Shown: positions 20,620 through 28,878 of the stretch, in pieces | Layout: each line of letters opens with the position of its first letter | Position numbering within the stretch: the stretch's first letter is position 1 | Assembly (NCBI GenBank): GCA_015075445.1 | Contig: JABTUJ010000019.1 | Span: forward strand, 91,574 to 155,573 | DNA length: 64,000 bases | Direction: 5' to 3' | Origin: Verrucomicrobiales bacterium | GTDB lineage: Bacteria; Verrucomicrobiota; Verrucomicrobiia; Limisphaerales; J093 | Made by a program: the position numbers and the translations under genes | The notes under the pieces: generated by a model | Database searches by the model: none | What the model was told of the DNA's origin: nothing | Seen by the model: the letters and a program-made list of their open reading frames with translations, nothing else

Positions 20620-23600
20620 GTGGGGAAGACCCTCGGCCTCCTGATAACCGCCCTGTTTCTCGTCGGTTGCCGGCCTTCCACACCATCTCCCGTCTCAACC
20701 CCTCCCACGCCCCCTGCGGCCGAGACCGACATGGTCGTCACCGGCATGAACCGCGGCGTCAGTCTCATGGGCCAATACGACTACGCCGGTGCCGTCGACG
20801 CATTCGAGGAGGTCGTCCGCCAGCAACCCGATCTCCTCGAAGCCCGGGTCAACCTCGCCATCGCCCTGTTCAACCGCGGCCGCAAGGAGGACCGTGACCT
20901 CGATCGCACGGGCGAACTCCTCGAGGCCATCCTGCAGCAGGATCCCGATCACCTGCGCGCGCTGTACTTCCGGGGTGTCACCCTCCAGCACCTCGGCGAC
21001 GCGGAAGCCTCCCTCCCGTACCTCGAGAAGGTCGTGCAACAACGACCCGACGATGGCGCCGCGTGGTATCTGCTCGGGGTCACCCGCCAGCGCCTGGGGC
21101 AACCCGCCGAAGCGGCGCTGCTTGAAGCCATCGCCCGCAAGCCCTACCTCTCGAGCGCCTATTACAAACTGTCCCAACTGGCCATGCTGGCCGGGGACAC
21201 CGCCAAGGCCGGCGAATACCTCGAGGTCTTCAAGCGCCTCCGTGAATCTCCCCTCAGCGAGGTCATCGAACTGCCCCAGTACGGCGCGATGGGTGACCTC
21301 GCGCTCGTCCGCCCCCTCCCGGCAAAGGCGCCGGACGCCGTCGCGACGAGTCGCTATCGCCCGGGGACGGCGCGGGTCCTGCACGAAACGAACGTCATCC
21401 GCTTCGATCCGGGGAACACCGGGATGGGGCTGGCCGGCGCCGCGGCCGGGGATCTGAACGGCGACGGCGTGCCGGACCTGGTCGTGGCGAACACCGCCCC
21501 CGCGGCCCAGGGCACCTTGACGGTGTTGCTCTCGACCTCGCCCGGCACCTGGAAGGAGGCAACCGCCACGGTGGGCCTCGCCGACGTCCGTGGCGCCCGG
21601 AGTCTCGCCCTCGGGGACTTCGACAACGACGAGGTCACGGATCTGTTCGTGGCCGGCGCGACCCCCCACCTGTTCCGCGGTGCGACCCATGCCCCGTTCG
21701 CCGAGGTAACCTCGACGACTGGAATCACCGGCGGCACCGGCTCGAGCACCGCGGCCCTGTTCCTCGATGCCGACCACGACGGCGACCTCGACCTTTGGGT
21801 CGGCCAGGACACCGCGGCGGGCAGCACCCGGTTGTTCAACAACAATGCCGATGGGACCTTCACCGACCTGGCCCTCACCAACGGCCTCGCGCTGGCCACC
21901 GCCCCGGCCGTGGGAGTTCTCTCCGGTGACTTGGATGGCGACCGGGATTTCGATCTGGTCCTGCTCGCCCGGGGTGCGCCCGTCCGCATCCTCTTGAACG
22001 ATCTGCTCGGCCAGTACACCGTACTCGATGTCGCGGGGCTCGAACTCCGCGGTGACCTGGGGGGTGTCCTGCAGGATTTCAACGGTGACGGAACCCTCGA
22101 TCTGGTCCTGCTCGGCGGTGAACCCGCCGCGCTGCGGTTCTATGCCGGCGACGGCCGCGGCCGGTTTCAGCCCGGCGACGGTTTTGCGGGCGTCAGCGCC
22201 TCTCTCGACTCGTGGGGACCCCTCCGCGGGCTGCGCGCGGCGGACGTGGATCTGGACGGCGACCTGGACCTCGCGGTGTTCGGCCGGGAGGGTCACCTGC
22301 TCCTGAACGACGGCCGGGGCCGTTTCGTGCTCGAGCCGCAGGTGTGGAAGTTCGCGGAGGACTGGGCGCTGGCTGGCGTTGAATTGCTGGACCTGACCGG
22401 CGACCTCGTGCCCGACCTGCTTTGCCTGGAGCAGGGGGGCGGAAGCCGCCTCACCTTGGTTCCGGGTGAGCTCACCCCGCCCGGGACGGCGTTGGCCCTG
22501 GCGCCGACCGGCGTGCGGGGTCGCGACAAACGGACGCGGAGCCCGGCGAGCGGGTTCGGTGTCACGATCACCCTGCGCAGCGCGTGGCGCGAACAGGTGC
22601 GCGCGTTCACCGGCGTCAGCGGCGGAGCCAACCAGTCCGTGGTTCCGGCGGTGTTTGGCCTGGGAGGAATGGCCCGGGCCGATTACGCCCAACTTCTGTG
22701 GCCCGACGGCGTGGCCCAGGTCGAGGTCGCGCTGACCGCTGCACAAGTCCATCGGGTCGCCGAGATCCAGCGCAAAATCTCGAGCTGCCCGGTCCTCTTC
22801 GCCTGGAATGGCGAACGCTTCGAGTTCATCACGGACTTCGCCGGGGTCGGTGGTCTCGGCTATTTCGTCGCGCCCGGCGAGTGCGCCCCGCCGCAGGTGC
22901 TCGAGCACGTGAAGATCGAGCCGCACCAGCTCCGGCCGCGGGACGGCATGTTCGAGTTGCGGGTGACTGAACCGATGGAAGAAGCGGCGTACGTGGATCG
23001 GCTGGAACTCTGGGCCATCGATCATCCGGCGTCAGTCGCGGTGTATCCGGACGAACGGTTGGCCGTGAGCGGACCGCCCCCCACGCACGAGTGGTTGGCC
23101 GTCGCGGACCGCATCTTCCCGGTGCGGGCAATGACACCGTCCGGTGATGACTGTCGAGACCGGCTGCTCGAGGCGGACCGCCGCTATGCCTACGCGCCGC
23201 CGTTGGACCGGCGCTTCATCGGCTTCTGCGAGCCGCACAGCCTCGAGCTGGACTTCGGCGATCCCTGGCCCGGACGACACGCGGGGGAGCGCGTCGTGCT
23301 CTTTCTCCACGGCTGTATCGAGTATCCCTACTCACAGACTGTTTACGCCGCCGGACAAGCGGCCGTGGCCTGGGAACCGATCCGGGTCGAAGGTCTGGAC
23401 ACGCAGGGCAACTGGCAGACGCTCGTCGCCGATGCCGGCGCGCCCGGCGGCATGGGCCGGATGATGACCATTGAACTCGGCGAGCGGCTTTCGAAGGGAC
23501 CCATCCGGCTCCGGCTGACCACCAACCTCGAGATCTACTACGACCAGGCGTTCCTCGGTCGTCCCCTGGCCGAGCCCCCCTGGCGCAAGCACCGCGTGCC

Positions 23601-24045
23601 CCTCGCGGACGCGACGCTGCGACGGGTGGGCTTCCCGCGCGAGGTGGCGCCGAACGGCGGCTGGCCGTTGATCTACTCGTACGACGACCTGGACGCCACG
23701 GCACCCTTCCACGTGTTGCGCGGCGACTACACGCGCTATGGCGAGGTCGCCGGGTTGCTGGCGGAATTCGACGACCGGTACGTGATCATGGGGCCGGGCG
23801 ATGAGATTGCGCTGCGGTTCCCGGCCACGGCGCTGCCGCCGCTCGGGACCGATGAGGTGCGGAGCTTCGTGCTCGTGTCGCATGCCTACTGCAAGGACAT
23901 GGATCTCTATACCACCACGCCCCAGACCCTCGAACCCTTGCCCTTCCGGGCCATGACCCGTTACCCCTACCCGGCCGGGGAGCAGTATCCCGACACCCCC
24001 GAGCACCGGTCGTATCGGGCCGAGTACAACACGCGGGGGGAGTGA
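20620..24045 (+). CDS. Large lipoprotein: TPR + FG-GAP/ASPIC-UnbV + C-terminal domain
   Basis: I choose GTG 20620 because it gives a short lipoprotein signal, GKTLGLLITALFLVGC, cleaved before Cys; the open frame reaches back to ATG 20506 only by reading a dispersed repeat. The mature protein has several TPRs (about residues 35-200), then FG-GAP/VCBS repeats (AGDLNGDGVPDLVVANT, DADHDGDLDLWVG, DVDLDGDLDLAVFG), then an ASPIC/UnbV segment ending in VEVALTAAQVHRV. About 400 further residues (ISSCPVLFAWNGERFEFITD onward) form a domain I cannot name. It is probably an outer-membrane lipoprotein of about 1140 residues. CRTAC1-like proteins of this build are common in Verrucomicrobiota and their role is unsettled. 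Confidence 0.8.
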   Translation: MGKTLGLLITALFLVGCRPSTPSPVSTPPTPPAAETDMVVTGMNRGVSLMGQYDYAGAVDAFEEVVRQQPDLLEARVNLAIALFNRGRKEDRDLDRTGELLEAILQQDPDHLRALYFRGVTLQHLGDAEASLPYLEKVVQQRPDDGAAWYLLGVTRQRLGQPAEAALLEAIARKPYLSSAYYKLSQLAMLAGDTAKAGEYLEVFKRLRESPLSEVIELPQYGAMGDLALVRPLPAKAPDAVATSRYRPGTARVLHETNVIRFDPGNTGMGLAGAAAGDLNGDGVPDLVVANTAPAAQGTLTVLLSTSPGTWKEATATVGLADVRGARSLALGDFDNDEVTDLFVAGATPHLFRGATHAPFAEVTSTTGITGGTGSSTAALFLDADHDGDLDLWVGQDTAAGSTRLFNNNADGTFTDLALTNGLALATAPAVGVLSGDLDGDRDFDLVLLARGAPVRILLNDLLGQYTVLDVAGLELRGDLGGVLQDFNGDGTLDLVLLGGEPAALRFYAGDGRGRFQPGDGFAGVSASLDSWGPLRGLRAADVDLDGDLDLAVFGREGHLLLNDGRGRFVLEPQVWKFAEDWALAGVELLDLTGDLVPDLLCLEQGGGSRLTLVPGELTPPGTALALAPTGVRGRDKRTRSPASGFGVTITLRSAWREQVRAFTGVSGGANQSVVPAVFGLGGMARADYAQLLWPDGVAQVEVALTAAQVHRVAEIQRKISSCPVLFAWNGERFEFITDFAGVGGLGYFVAPGECAPPQVLEHVKIEPHQLRPRDGMFELRVTEPMEEAAYVDRLELWAIDHPASVAVYPDERLAVSGPPPTHEWLAVADRIFPVRAMTPSGDDCRDRLLEADRRYAYAPPLDRRFIGFCEPHSLELDFGDPWPGRHAGERVVLFLHGCIEYPYSQTVYAAGQAAVAWEPIRVEGLDTQGNWQTLVADAGAPGGMGRMMTIELGERLSKGPIRLRLTTNLEIYYDQAFLGRPLAEPPWRKHRVPLADATLRRVGFPREVAPNGGWPLIYSYDDLDATAPFHVLRGDYTRYGEVAGLLAEFDDRYVIMGPGDEIALRFPATALPPLGTDEVRSFVLVSHAYCKDMDLYTTTPQTLEPLPFRAMTRYPYPAGEQYPDTPEHRSYRAEYNTRGE

Positions 24046-24198
24046 GGGAGCGGGGAGACGAGGACAGGCTCACCCTGATCGGCAGGGTCAACACCGCCGA
24101 AAGTCGAACGGGTCCTTCATTCCGGGACCTTGAGGACGCAACCGTTCCGCAGCACCAGTTCCGCTTTCGCCTTCGCCCGGGTGAAGTGCTTCTTCAGT

Positions 24199-24453
24199 CG
24201 GGTTACGATCAGGACCTACCACCGATCTCAACCAATGGCTCCCCTCGCCTGATCAGCGCCAACGCCCCCGGGAGTGCCTCCGCCAAGAGGGTCCGCAGAA
24301 CGGCGTTGCTGGTGTTCTCGCAGGTGAGCCAGATAACATGCGGCTCGCGAACCGCAGGCAGACTGCGATGTCCTCAATCTGGAGGTCCGGCAGTTCCTCG
24401 ATGATCTGTCCGGGCGGCAGACCATTGGCCAGCAGTTCAAGCACATCCGCCAC
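24199..24453 (-). pseudogene. Remnant of a DUF433-DUF5615 toxin-antitoxin pair
   Basis: On the minus strand VADVLELLANGLPPGQIIEE and IEDIAVCLRFASR are the end of a DUF433 antitoxin-like domain. Shortly after, in another frame, come HVIWLTCENTSNAVLRTLLA and IRRGEPLVEIGGRS and a stop, the end of a DUF5615 PIN-like protein. The start of DUF433 and most of DUF5615 are missing, so the pair seems to have been fused by a deletion. Confidence 0.5.
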
Positions 24454-24461
24454 GCCGGAAG

Positions 24462-24659
24462 TCAGGCCGTCACGGCGTATTCCACGCCGCGGGGGTTCTC
24501 CACCCGCCGGGAGGCGTTCAGGATTTCCAGGCCGACCACGTTCCCGTCCCGGTCGTAGTCCAGAATCACGCCGGGCTTGTTCTCGTCGCTTTCCTCGATG
24601 GGCACATCCCGGAACAGAATCCGCAGGATGTCCACTTCGGAGTCGTACGTTACTTTCAT
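24462..24659 (-). CDS. DUF2283 domain protein (copy 1)
   Basis: 65 residues: MKVTYDSEVDILRILFRDVP, then PGVILDYDRDGNVVGLEILN, the DUF2283 signature. DUF2283 proteins are small and often sit next to DUF4258 proteins in toxin-antitoxin-like pairs; their activity is not established. Its ATG overlaps the stop of the DUF4258 gene upstream by 4 bp, so the two are translationally coupled. Confidence 0.8.
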   Translation of the reverse strand: MKVTYDSEVDILRILFRDVPIEESDENKPGVILDYDRDGNVVGLEILNASRRVENPRGVEYAVTA

Positions 24660-24913
24660 GTTGTCTGCCAGTACTTGTTGATCTTGCTGGTCCGATACGC
24701 GGTCACCACTTTGGGCGGCGACACCTCGTCGTTGACCATCACCCGCACCAGATACGGTTTCCCGTTAATCTCGACCTGGGACTGATAGCACACCACCTCG
24801 CCGTGTTCAGGCACAATCTGCGCTGGCGCGTCCAGCACGGCCCGAACGACAGCCAGGGGGATCCCGCGTCGCTCCATTTCCCGCTCAACGTGCGTGGACA
24901 ACCTGTGTTTCAT
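24656..24913 (-). CDS. DUF4258 domain protein (copy 1)
   Basis: 85 residues. HVEREMERRGIPLAVVRAVL, VCYQSQVEINGKPYLVRVMV and VVTAYRTSKINKYW are typical DUF4258 stretches. The fold is thought to resemble RelE/BrnT-type toxins, but activity is unproven. It overlaps the downstream DUF2283 gene by 4 bp. Its ATG overlaps (ATGA) the stop of the small upstream frame at 24910-25050, forming a tightly packed chain. Confidence 0.8.
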   Translation of the reverse strand: MKHRLSTHVEREMERRGIPLAVVRAVLDAPAQIVPEHGEVVCYQSQVEINGKPYLVRVMVNDEVSPPKVVTAYRTSKINKYWQTT

Positions 24914-25050
24914 GCACCTGCTGCATCCTCCACGAGCTTGATCTCGCCACGCGTCAGGCCGTAGAGCCGGTACACGCGCTCGTCAATCTCGCGCTCGAAC
25001 GGCGACGTGTCCGCCGCCGGCGAAAACGGTCTGACCTGGACTTCAGTCAC
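24910..25050 (-). CDS. 46-aa frame resembling the C-terminus of an Eco57I/BREX-type DNA methylase
   Basis: GTG 25050 opens a frame ending EREIDERVYRLYGLTRGEIK LVE-D-A. The D-x-x-V-Y-x-L-Y-G-L-T-x-x-E-I motif closes many N6-adenine DNA methylases of type II/BREX restriction systems. Only the tail is here. The GTG overlaps the stop of the upstream DUF2283 gene and its own stop overlaps the next ATG. So it may be translated although it is a fragment. Confidence 0.45.
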   Translation of the reverse strand: MTEVQVRPFSPAADTSPFEREIDERVYRLYGLTRGEIKLVEDAAGA

Positions 25051-25247
25051 GCCGTCTGGAACTGGAGTTCCCGGCAGTTCAGGGACGGTGCGCGTTGTGC
25101 CAGGTTCAGGATCTCCACGCCCACCACCTGGTTCCTCTCGTTGAAATCCAGCATGACCCCGGGAGATACCTCCTGGGACTCGATGATCCGCGAGTCGTCC
25201 AGCCGCAGATACAGCGCGTCGGCTTCCGGGTCCACTTTCAGTTTCAT
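25047..25247 (-). CDS. DUF2283 domain protein (copy 2)
   Basis: 66 residues: MKLKVDPEADALYLRLDDSR, VSPGVMLDFNERNQVVGVEI. It is a clear homologue of copy 1. The start overlaps the stop of the DUF4258-like frame upstream by 4 bp. Confidence 0.8.
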   Translation of the reverse strand: MKLKVDPEADALYLRLDDSRIIESQEVSPGVMLDFNERNQVVGVEILNLAQRAPSLNCRELQFQTA

Positions 25248-25441
25248 AGTCGGTCTTTCATCGTGCGGTCGAAATATGCGCTGACCACCCGCAGCGGCAC
25301 AACGGACTCGTTCACGACCACGCGCAACACCCGGTTGCCGTGCCCGGCGATGCGAACGAACCGGCTCTCCAGCCGGTGCACGCGCTTCCCCTCCCGGTTG
25401 TCGGTGGTGTCCTGCGGCACGGTGTAGCGGGAGCATGCCAC
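25244..25441 (-). CDS. DUF4258-like protein (copy 2, short)
   Basis: From GTG 25441 it encodes 65 residues. YTVPQDTTDNREGKRVHRLE and RVLRVVVNESVVPLRVVSAY match the second half of DUF4258, but the N-terminal helix (HxxxRMxxRG) seen in copy 1 is missing. It may be truncated. Overlap with the DUF2283 gene is kept. Confidence 0.5.
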   Translation of the reverse strand: MACSRYTVPQDTTDNREGKRVHRLESRFVRIAGHGNRVLRVVVNESVVPLRVVSAYFDRTMKDRL

Positions 25442-25583
25442 GCACGGACCTTGGCCGGAAAGCGTCTTCTCCGCCCTTCTCGTCCGCTCGTCCGCTCGAG
25501 CGGCCACGATCAGCCGATGGCCATTGACCGGGCGCAAGCAGGGCGCCTACGGTCGGCGCGTGCGCAGGTTCCGCCCAACTCCC

Positions 25584-27347
25584 GTGCCGCCGCGTCGCCT
25601 CGAACAACCTCCCCGCCCCGGGCTGCCCCAGGGCTTCTTCCTCGCCCTCGCGTTGGGAATCGCGACCGGTTGCGGACGTCAGGATCGCCCAGACGACCCC
25701 CGGTCCACAAGTCCCCCACCACCGACCGGCCAGTCCGCTCCGTCAACCCCGCCTTTCGCGGCCGTTTTCCGCGACGTGACCCGCGAGGCCCGCCTCGAGT
25801 TCGTCCACCAGTTGGCGGACGGCGACCTGACCAACATCATGGAGTCTGACGGCGCCGGCGGAACCGTGTTGGACTATGACGGCGACGGGTGGATGGACCT
25901 CTACCTCGTCAACTCCGGCCCGGATCCCGTCATGTCCGACGCCCCACCGGACACCCCGCGCCACCCCAACCGCCTGTTCCGCAACCTGGGCAACGGGACC
26001 TTCGCGGACGTCACCGACCAAGCCGGCGTGGCCGGGCACGGCTTCGGCACCACCGCCGCCGCGGCAGACTATGACAACGACGGCGACACGGACCTCCTGG
26101 TGGTCAATTTCGGCAGTATCATCCTCTACCAGAACCAGGGCGACGGCACGTTCCGCGACGTGACCGAGGCGGCGGGCTTGAACAACCCGCGGGCCGGCAT
26201 CTCGGCCACGTTCCTGGATGTCGACCGGGACGGTTGGCTGGACCTGTTCATCGCAAACTATCTCGTCTTCGACCCCGCGCTGAAGGTCGAGCCGGGCAGT
26301 CCGCAACCCTATCCCGGCCCGCTCGCCTACCCGCCGGAGTACAACGTGCTGTATCGAAATCAAGGCGACGGCACGTTTGCGGACGTCAGTGAAGCGTCGG
26401 GCATCCGGATCCCGGGCCATCGGGCCATGTCGGTGACCGCGTTGGATTATGACCTGGACGGGGACGTGGACCTCTACGTCTCCAACGACGGCACCCCGAA
26501 TCTGCTCCTGGACAACGACGGGCAGGGACGCTTCCGCGACGTGGGCTGGCAGCGGGGCGTGGCGTTCAACCAATTCGGCGATGCCGCGGGTTCGATGGGC
26601 GCCGCCGTGGCCGACGCGAACCGCGATGGTTTGCCTGACATCCTGGTGACCCGGTTCGGTCAGGCTTCTCTCTATCTCAACTCGAAGGGCGGGTTCTTCG
26701 AGGATCGCATCACCGCCTCAGGCATCCTCGATGTCTCGTCGCAGTTGGTTGGGTGGGGCGGGAACTTCCTGGACTTCGACAACGACGGTGACCCGGACAT
26801 CTTCATCGCCAACGGCGATCCTCACTTCCTCAAAGGCATGCCGCCGTTGCTGCTCGAGAATCGCGGCGACGCGACGTTTACGAGCCTCGGCCCGCGTGCT
26901 GGGCCCTTCTTCCGGACCTTGGTCAACGGACGCGGTAGCGGCGCGCTGGACTTTGACAACGACGGTCGCCAGGACGTCGTGATCACCACCCTCGGCGGGC
27001 CGGCGATCCTCCTGCGGAACGAACTCGAGCCCGGTCACCACTGGTTGACCCTGCAGCTCGAAGGAACCCGGAGCAACCGGGACGGCTTCGGTGCACTCGT
27101 GCAGGTGACCGCGGGAGGCCGGACATTCACGACGGAAGCGCGGTGCCCGACGGTGTACGTGTTTCAGCAGGAGACGCGGCTGCACCTGGGGTTGGGCCCG
27201 GCGAAGGTGATCGAACGAATCGCGATCCGCTGGCCCAGCGGACAACTCCAGGAACTGACCCAAGTGACTGCGGATCAGATCCTGTCGATACGGGAGCCGG
27301 GAGAGTCGCGTTGGCCCGCGCGCCGCTCGCGCGAGGCGGGTTCCTGA
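25584..27347 (+). CDS. CRTAC1-like FG-GAP/ASPIC-UnbV lipoprotein
   Basis: GTG 25584 is preferred as start because it gives PRPGLPQGFFLALALGIATG followed by Cys, a lipobox; the frame stays open to TTG 25524. The protein has about 587 residues. Six or more FG-GAP repeats are visible, for example DYDGDGWMDLYLVN, DYDNDGDTDLLVVNFG, DYDLDGDVDLYVSNDG and DFDNDGDPDIFIANGD, each with a Ca-binding D-x-D-x-D-G loop. The C-terminus holds an ASPIC/UnbV module (FTTEARCPTVYVFQQETRLH, IAIRWPSGQLQELTQVTADQ). It is predicted to be anchored to a membrane facing the periplasm or outside. Function is unknown. Confidence 0.85.
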   Translation: MPPRRLEQPPRPGLPQGFFLALALGIATGCGRQDRPDDPRSTSPPPPTGQSAPSTPPFAAVFRDVTREARLEFVHQLADGDLTNIMESDGAGGTVLDYDGDGWMDLYLVNSGPDPVMSDAPPDTPRHPNRLFRNLGNGTFADVTDQAGVAGHGFGTTAAAADYDNDGDTDLLVVNFGSIILYQNQGDGTFRDVTEAAGLNNPRAGISATFLDVDRDGWLDLFIANYLVFDPALKVEPGSPQPYPGPLAYPPEYNVLYRNQGDGTFADVSEASGIRIPGHRAMSVTALDYDLDGDVDLYVSNDGTPNLLLDNDGQGRFRDVGWQRGVAFNQFGDAAGSMGAAVADANRDGLPDILVTRFGQASLYLNSKGGFFEDRITASGILDVSSQLVGWGGNFLDFDNDGDPDIFIANGDPHFLKGMPPLLLENRGDATFTSLGPRAGPFFRTLVNGRGSGALDFDNDGRQDVVITTLGGPAILLRNELEPGHHWLTLQLEGTRSNRDGFGALVQVTAGGRTFTTEARCPTVYVFQQETRLHLGLGPAKVIERIAIRWPSGQLQELTQVTADQILSIREPGESRWPARRSREAGS

Positions 27348-27469
27348 GGCCGGCGCATGGCCCGATTACGGCACAGGCCCTGCTATACTTGGTGGCAGAA
27401 CGAAAGACCGCGTAGTTGTTGACGGAGAAACGGCGTAGGACGAGAAGTGGGCCAGAAACCGCTCCAGAC

Positions 27470-28771
27470 ATGAAGGTCACCTGTTTTGTGCCAGTGCAGG
27501 ACACGGCGCCGCTCGCGTGTCGAGTGGCTCTCTGGCTTCTGCGGCCGTGGCTTGGGGCCATGAACCGCATCGGGCAAGGGATCAAGGGCAGGGAAGCTCA
27601 AAGTTCAAAGCTCAAAGTTCAAGGGAAGTTCCAGGGTCCCAAGGGCAGGGAAGCTCAAAGCTCAAAGCTCAAAGTTCAAGGGAAGTTCCAGGATTCCAGG
27701 GGCAGGGAAGCTCAAAGTTCAAAGCTCAAAGTTCAAGGGAAGTTTCAGGGTTCCAAGGGCAGGGAAGCTCAAAGTTCAAAGCTCAAGGCTCAAGGGAAGT
27801 TTCAGGATTCCAAGGGCACGGAAGCTCAAAGCTCAAAGCTCAAGGCTCAAGGGAAGATCCAGGGTTCCAAGGGCAGGGAAGCTCAAAGCTCAAAGCTCAA
27901 AGTTCAAGGGAAGTTCCAGGGTTCCAGCGAGCAAGTCGGACGCAACTGGGGCCGGCCTGCGAGGCGGGGTGGTGGAGCGTTCACCTTGATCGAGTTGCTG
28001 GTGGTGATGGCGATCATCGGCATCCTGGCCAGCATGATGTTGCCGAGCCTCAGCGGGGCCAAGGAACAGGCGCATCAGATCAACTGCGTCAGCAACCTCC
28101 GTCAACTGGGCGTGGGACTGCAGTTGTATCGGGACGATCACGAATTCCGGTTCCCGCCCAAGACGGTGCTCGAAACGCATCCGACGTCGCCCAACACCTG
28201 GGTGTCGAAGGACCTCCAGTTTGGCCTGGGCGGTCGGGACCCGGTCTTTCCGCTGTCCACGTGGTCCGCCCTGGCGGCTTCCCGGCCGCTCAACGCCTAC
28301 GTGGCGCCGTCGCCCGTGTACCGCTGCATGCGGGATCGCGGACAACCCGCCCTGGGCATCGTGCCCTCGAACTACGAAGCCCTCGGCAGCAGCTACCACT
28401 ACAACGCCGGCAGCCTCACCGTGCCCCAGGGCGGGGGCTTCCGACAGCGGCCGGTCGATGCCGCCGACGGGTTGGCAGGTCAGGCGGAGACCTGGGTGTC
28501 GGAACCGGTCCGCTACATCCTCATGCATGAGCCGCCGGCCCGGCTGTATGCGCGGCCTTCGGACGGCACGATCTTCTGGTATCAATGGCACCGGTACGCG
28601 GGCCGGAACGAGTTCCAGGATCCCCGCATCGCACCCGGAAAGTTCGTCTCGCCGATCCTGTTTGTGGACGGCCATGTCGCGGTCCACGACTTCAGCCGCG
28701 CGCTCCGGTTGGATCCTTACTACCCTTATGAACCGACCAGGGACTGGGTCTGGTACGAAGCGATGCGCTGA
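27470..28771 (+). CDS. Type II pseudopilin (DUF1559-like) with repeat-encoded leader
   Basis: The mature part begins at FTLIELLVVMAIIGILASMM (about 27981), the N-terminal helix of type II secretion/pilin-like proteins, followed by SLSGAKEQAHQINCVSNLRQ as in DUF1559 relatives, and ends with a FVDGHVAVHDF motif. Residue -1 is Ala rather than Gly. No in-frame start codon exists between the 57-bp array (27586-27927) and the helix. Translation must therefore start upstream, at ATG 27470 or 27560, and run through the array. The leader is then about 140-170 residues instead of the usual 10-30. Alternatively, the real start is unusual. Confidence 0.75.
   Translation: MKVTCFVPVQDTAPLACRVALWLLRPWLGAMNRIGQGIKGREAQSSKLKVQGKFQGPKGREAQSSKLKVQGKFQDSRGREAQSSKLKVQGKFQGSKGREAQSSKLKAQGKFQDSKGTEAQSSKLKAQGKIQGSKGREAQSSKLKVQGKFQGSSEQVGRNWGRPARRGGGAFTLIELLVVMAIIGILASMMLPSLSGAKEQAHQINCVSNLRQLGVGLQLYRDDHEFRFPPKTVLETHPTSPNTWVSKDLQFGLGGRDPVFPLSTWSALAASRPLNAYVAPSPVYRCMRDRGQPALGIVPSNYEALGSSYHYNAGSLTVPQGGGFRQRPVDAADGLAGQAETWVSEPVRYILMHEPPARLYARPSDGTIFWYQWHRYAGRNEFQDPRIAPGKFVSPILFVDGHVAVHDFSRALRLDPYYPYEPTRDWVWYEAMR
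27586..27927. repeat. 57-bp tandem array, six copies, in frame
   Basis: Units start at 27586, 27643, 27700, 27757, 27814 and 27871, exactly 57 bp apart. Each holds AAGCTCA/AAGTTCA heptamers. Because 57 is 19 codons, each copy encodes nearly the same peptide, GREAQSSKLKVQGKFQGPK. Confidence 0.95.
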
Positions 28772-28781
28772 CGTCCGGGCG

Positions 28782-28810
28782 AACTTGTGGTGCAGGCTTC
28801 CAGCCTGCGC
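28782..28810. repeat. Dispersed palindromic repeat, family A, copy 3
   Basis: GTGGTGCAGGCTTCCAGCCTGC lies just after the pseudopilin stop. Its arms are GCAGGCT and AGCCTGC. Confidence 0.8.
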
Positions 28811-28878
28811 CCCGGGGGAGCGAGGCTCCTGGCCACCGACCCGGGGCAGATCGTGCCGGGGATAGCTTCGGAATTGTC

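Noticed and set aside
20695..23025. Long open frame on the minus strand (776 codons)
   Set aside because: It lies opposite the TPR/FG-GAP lipoprotein, whose domains are clear. The antisense frame has no domain and arises from high GC codon bias.
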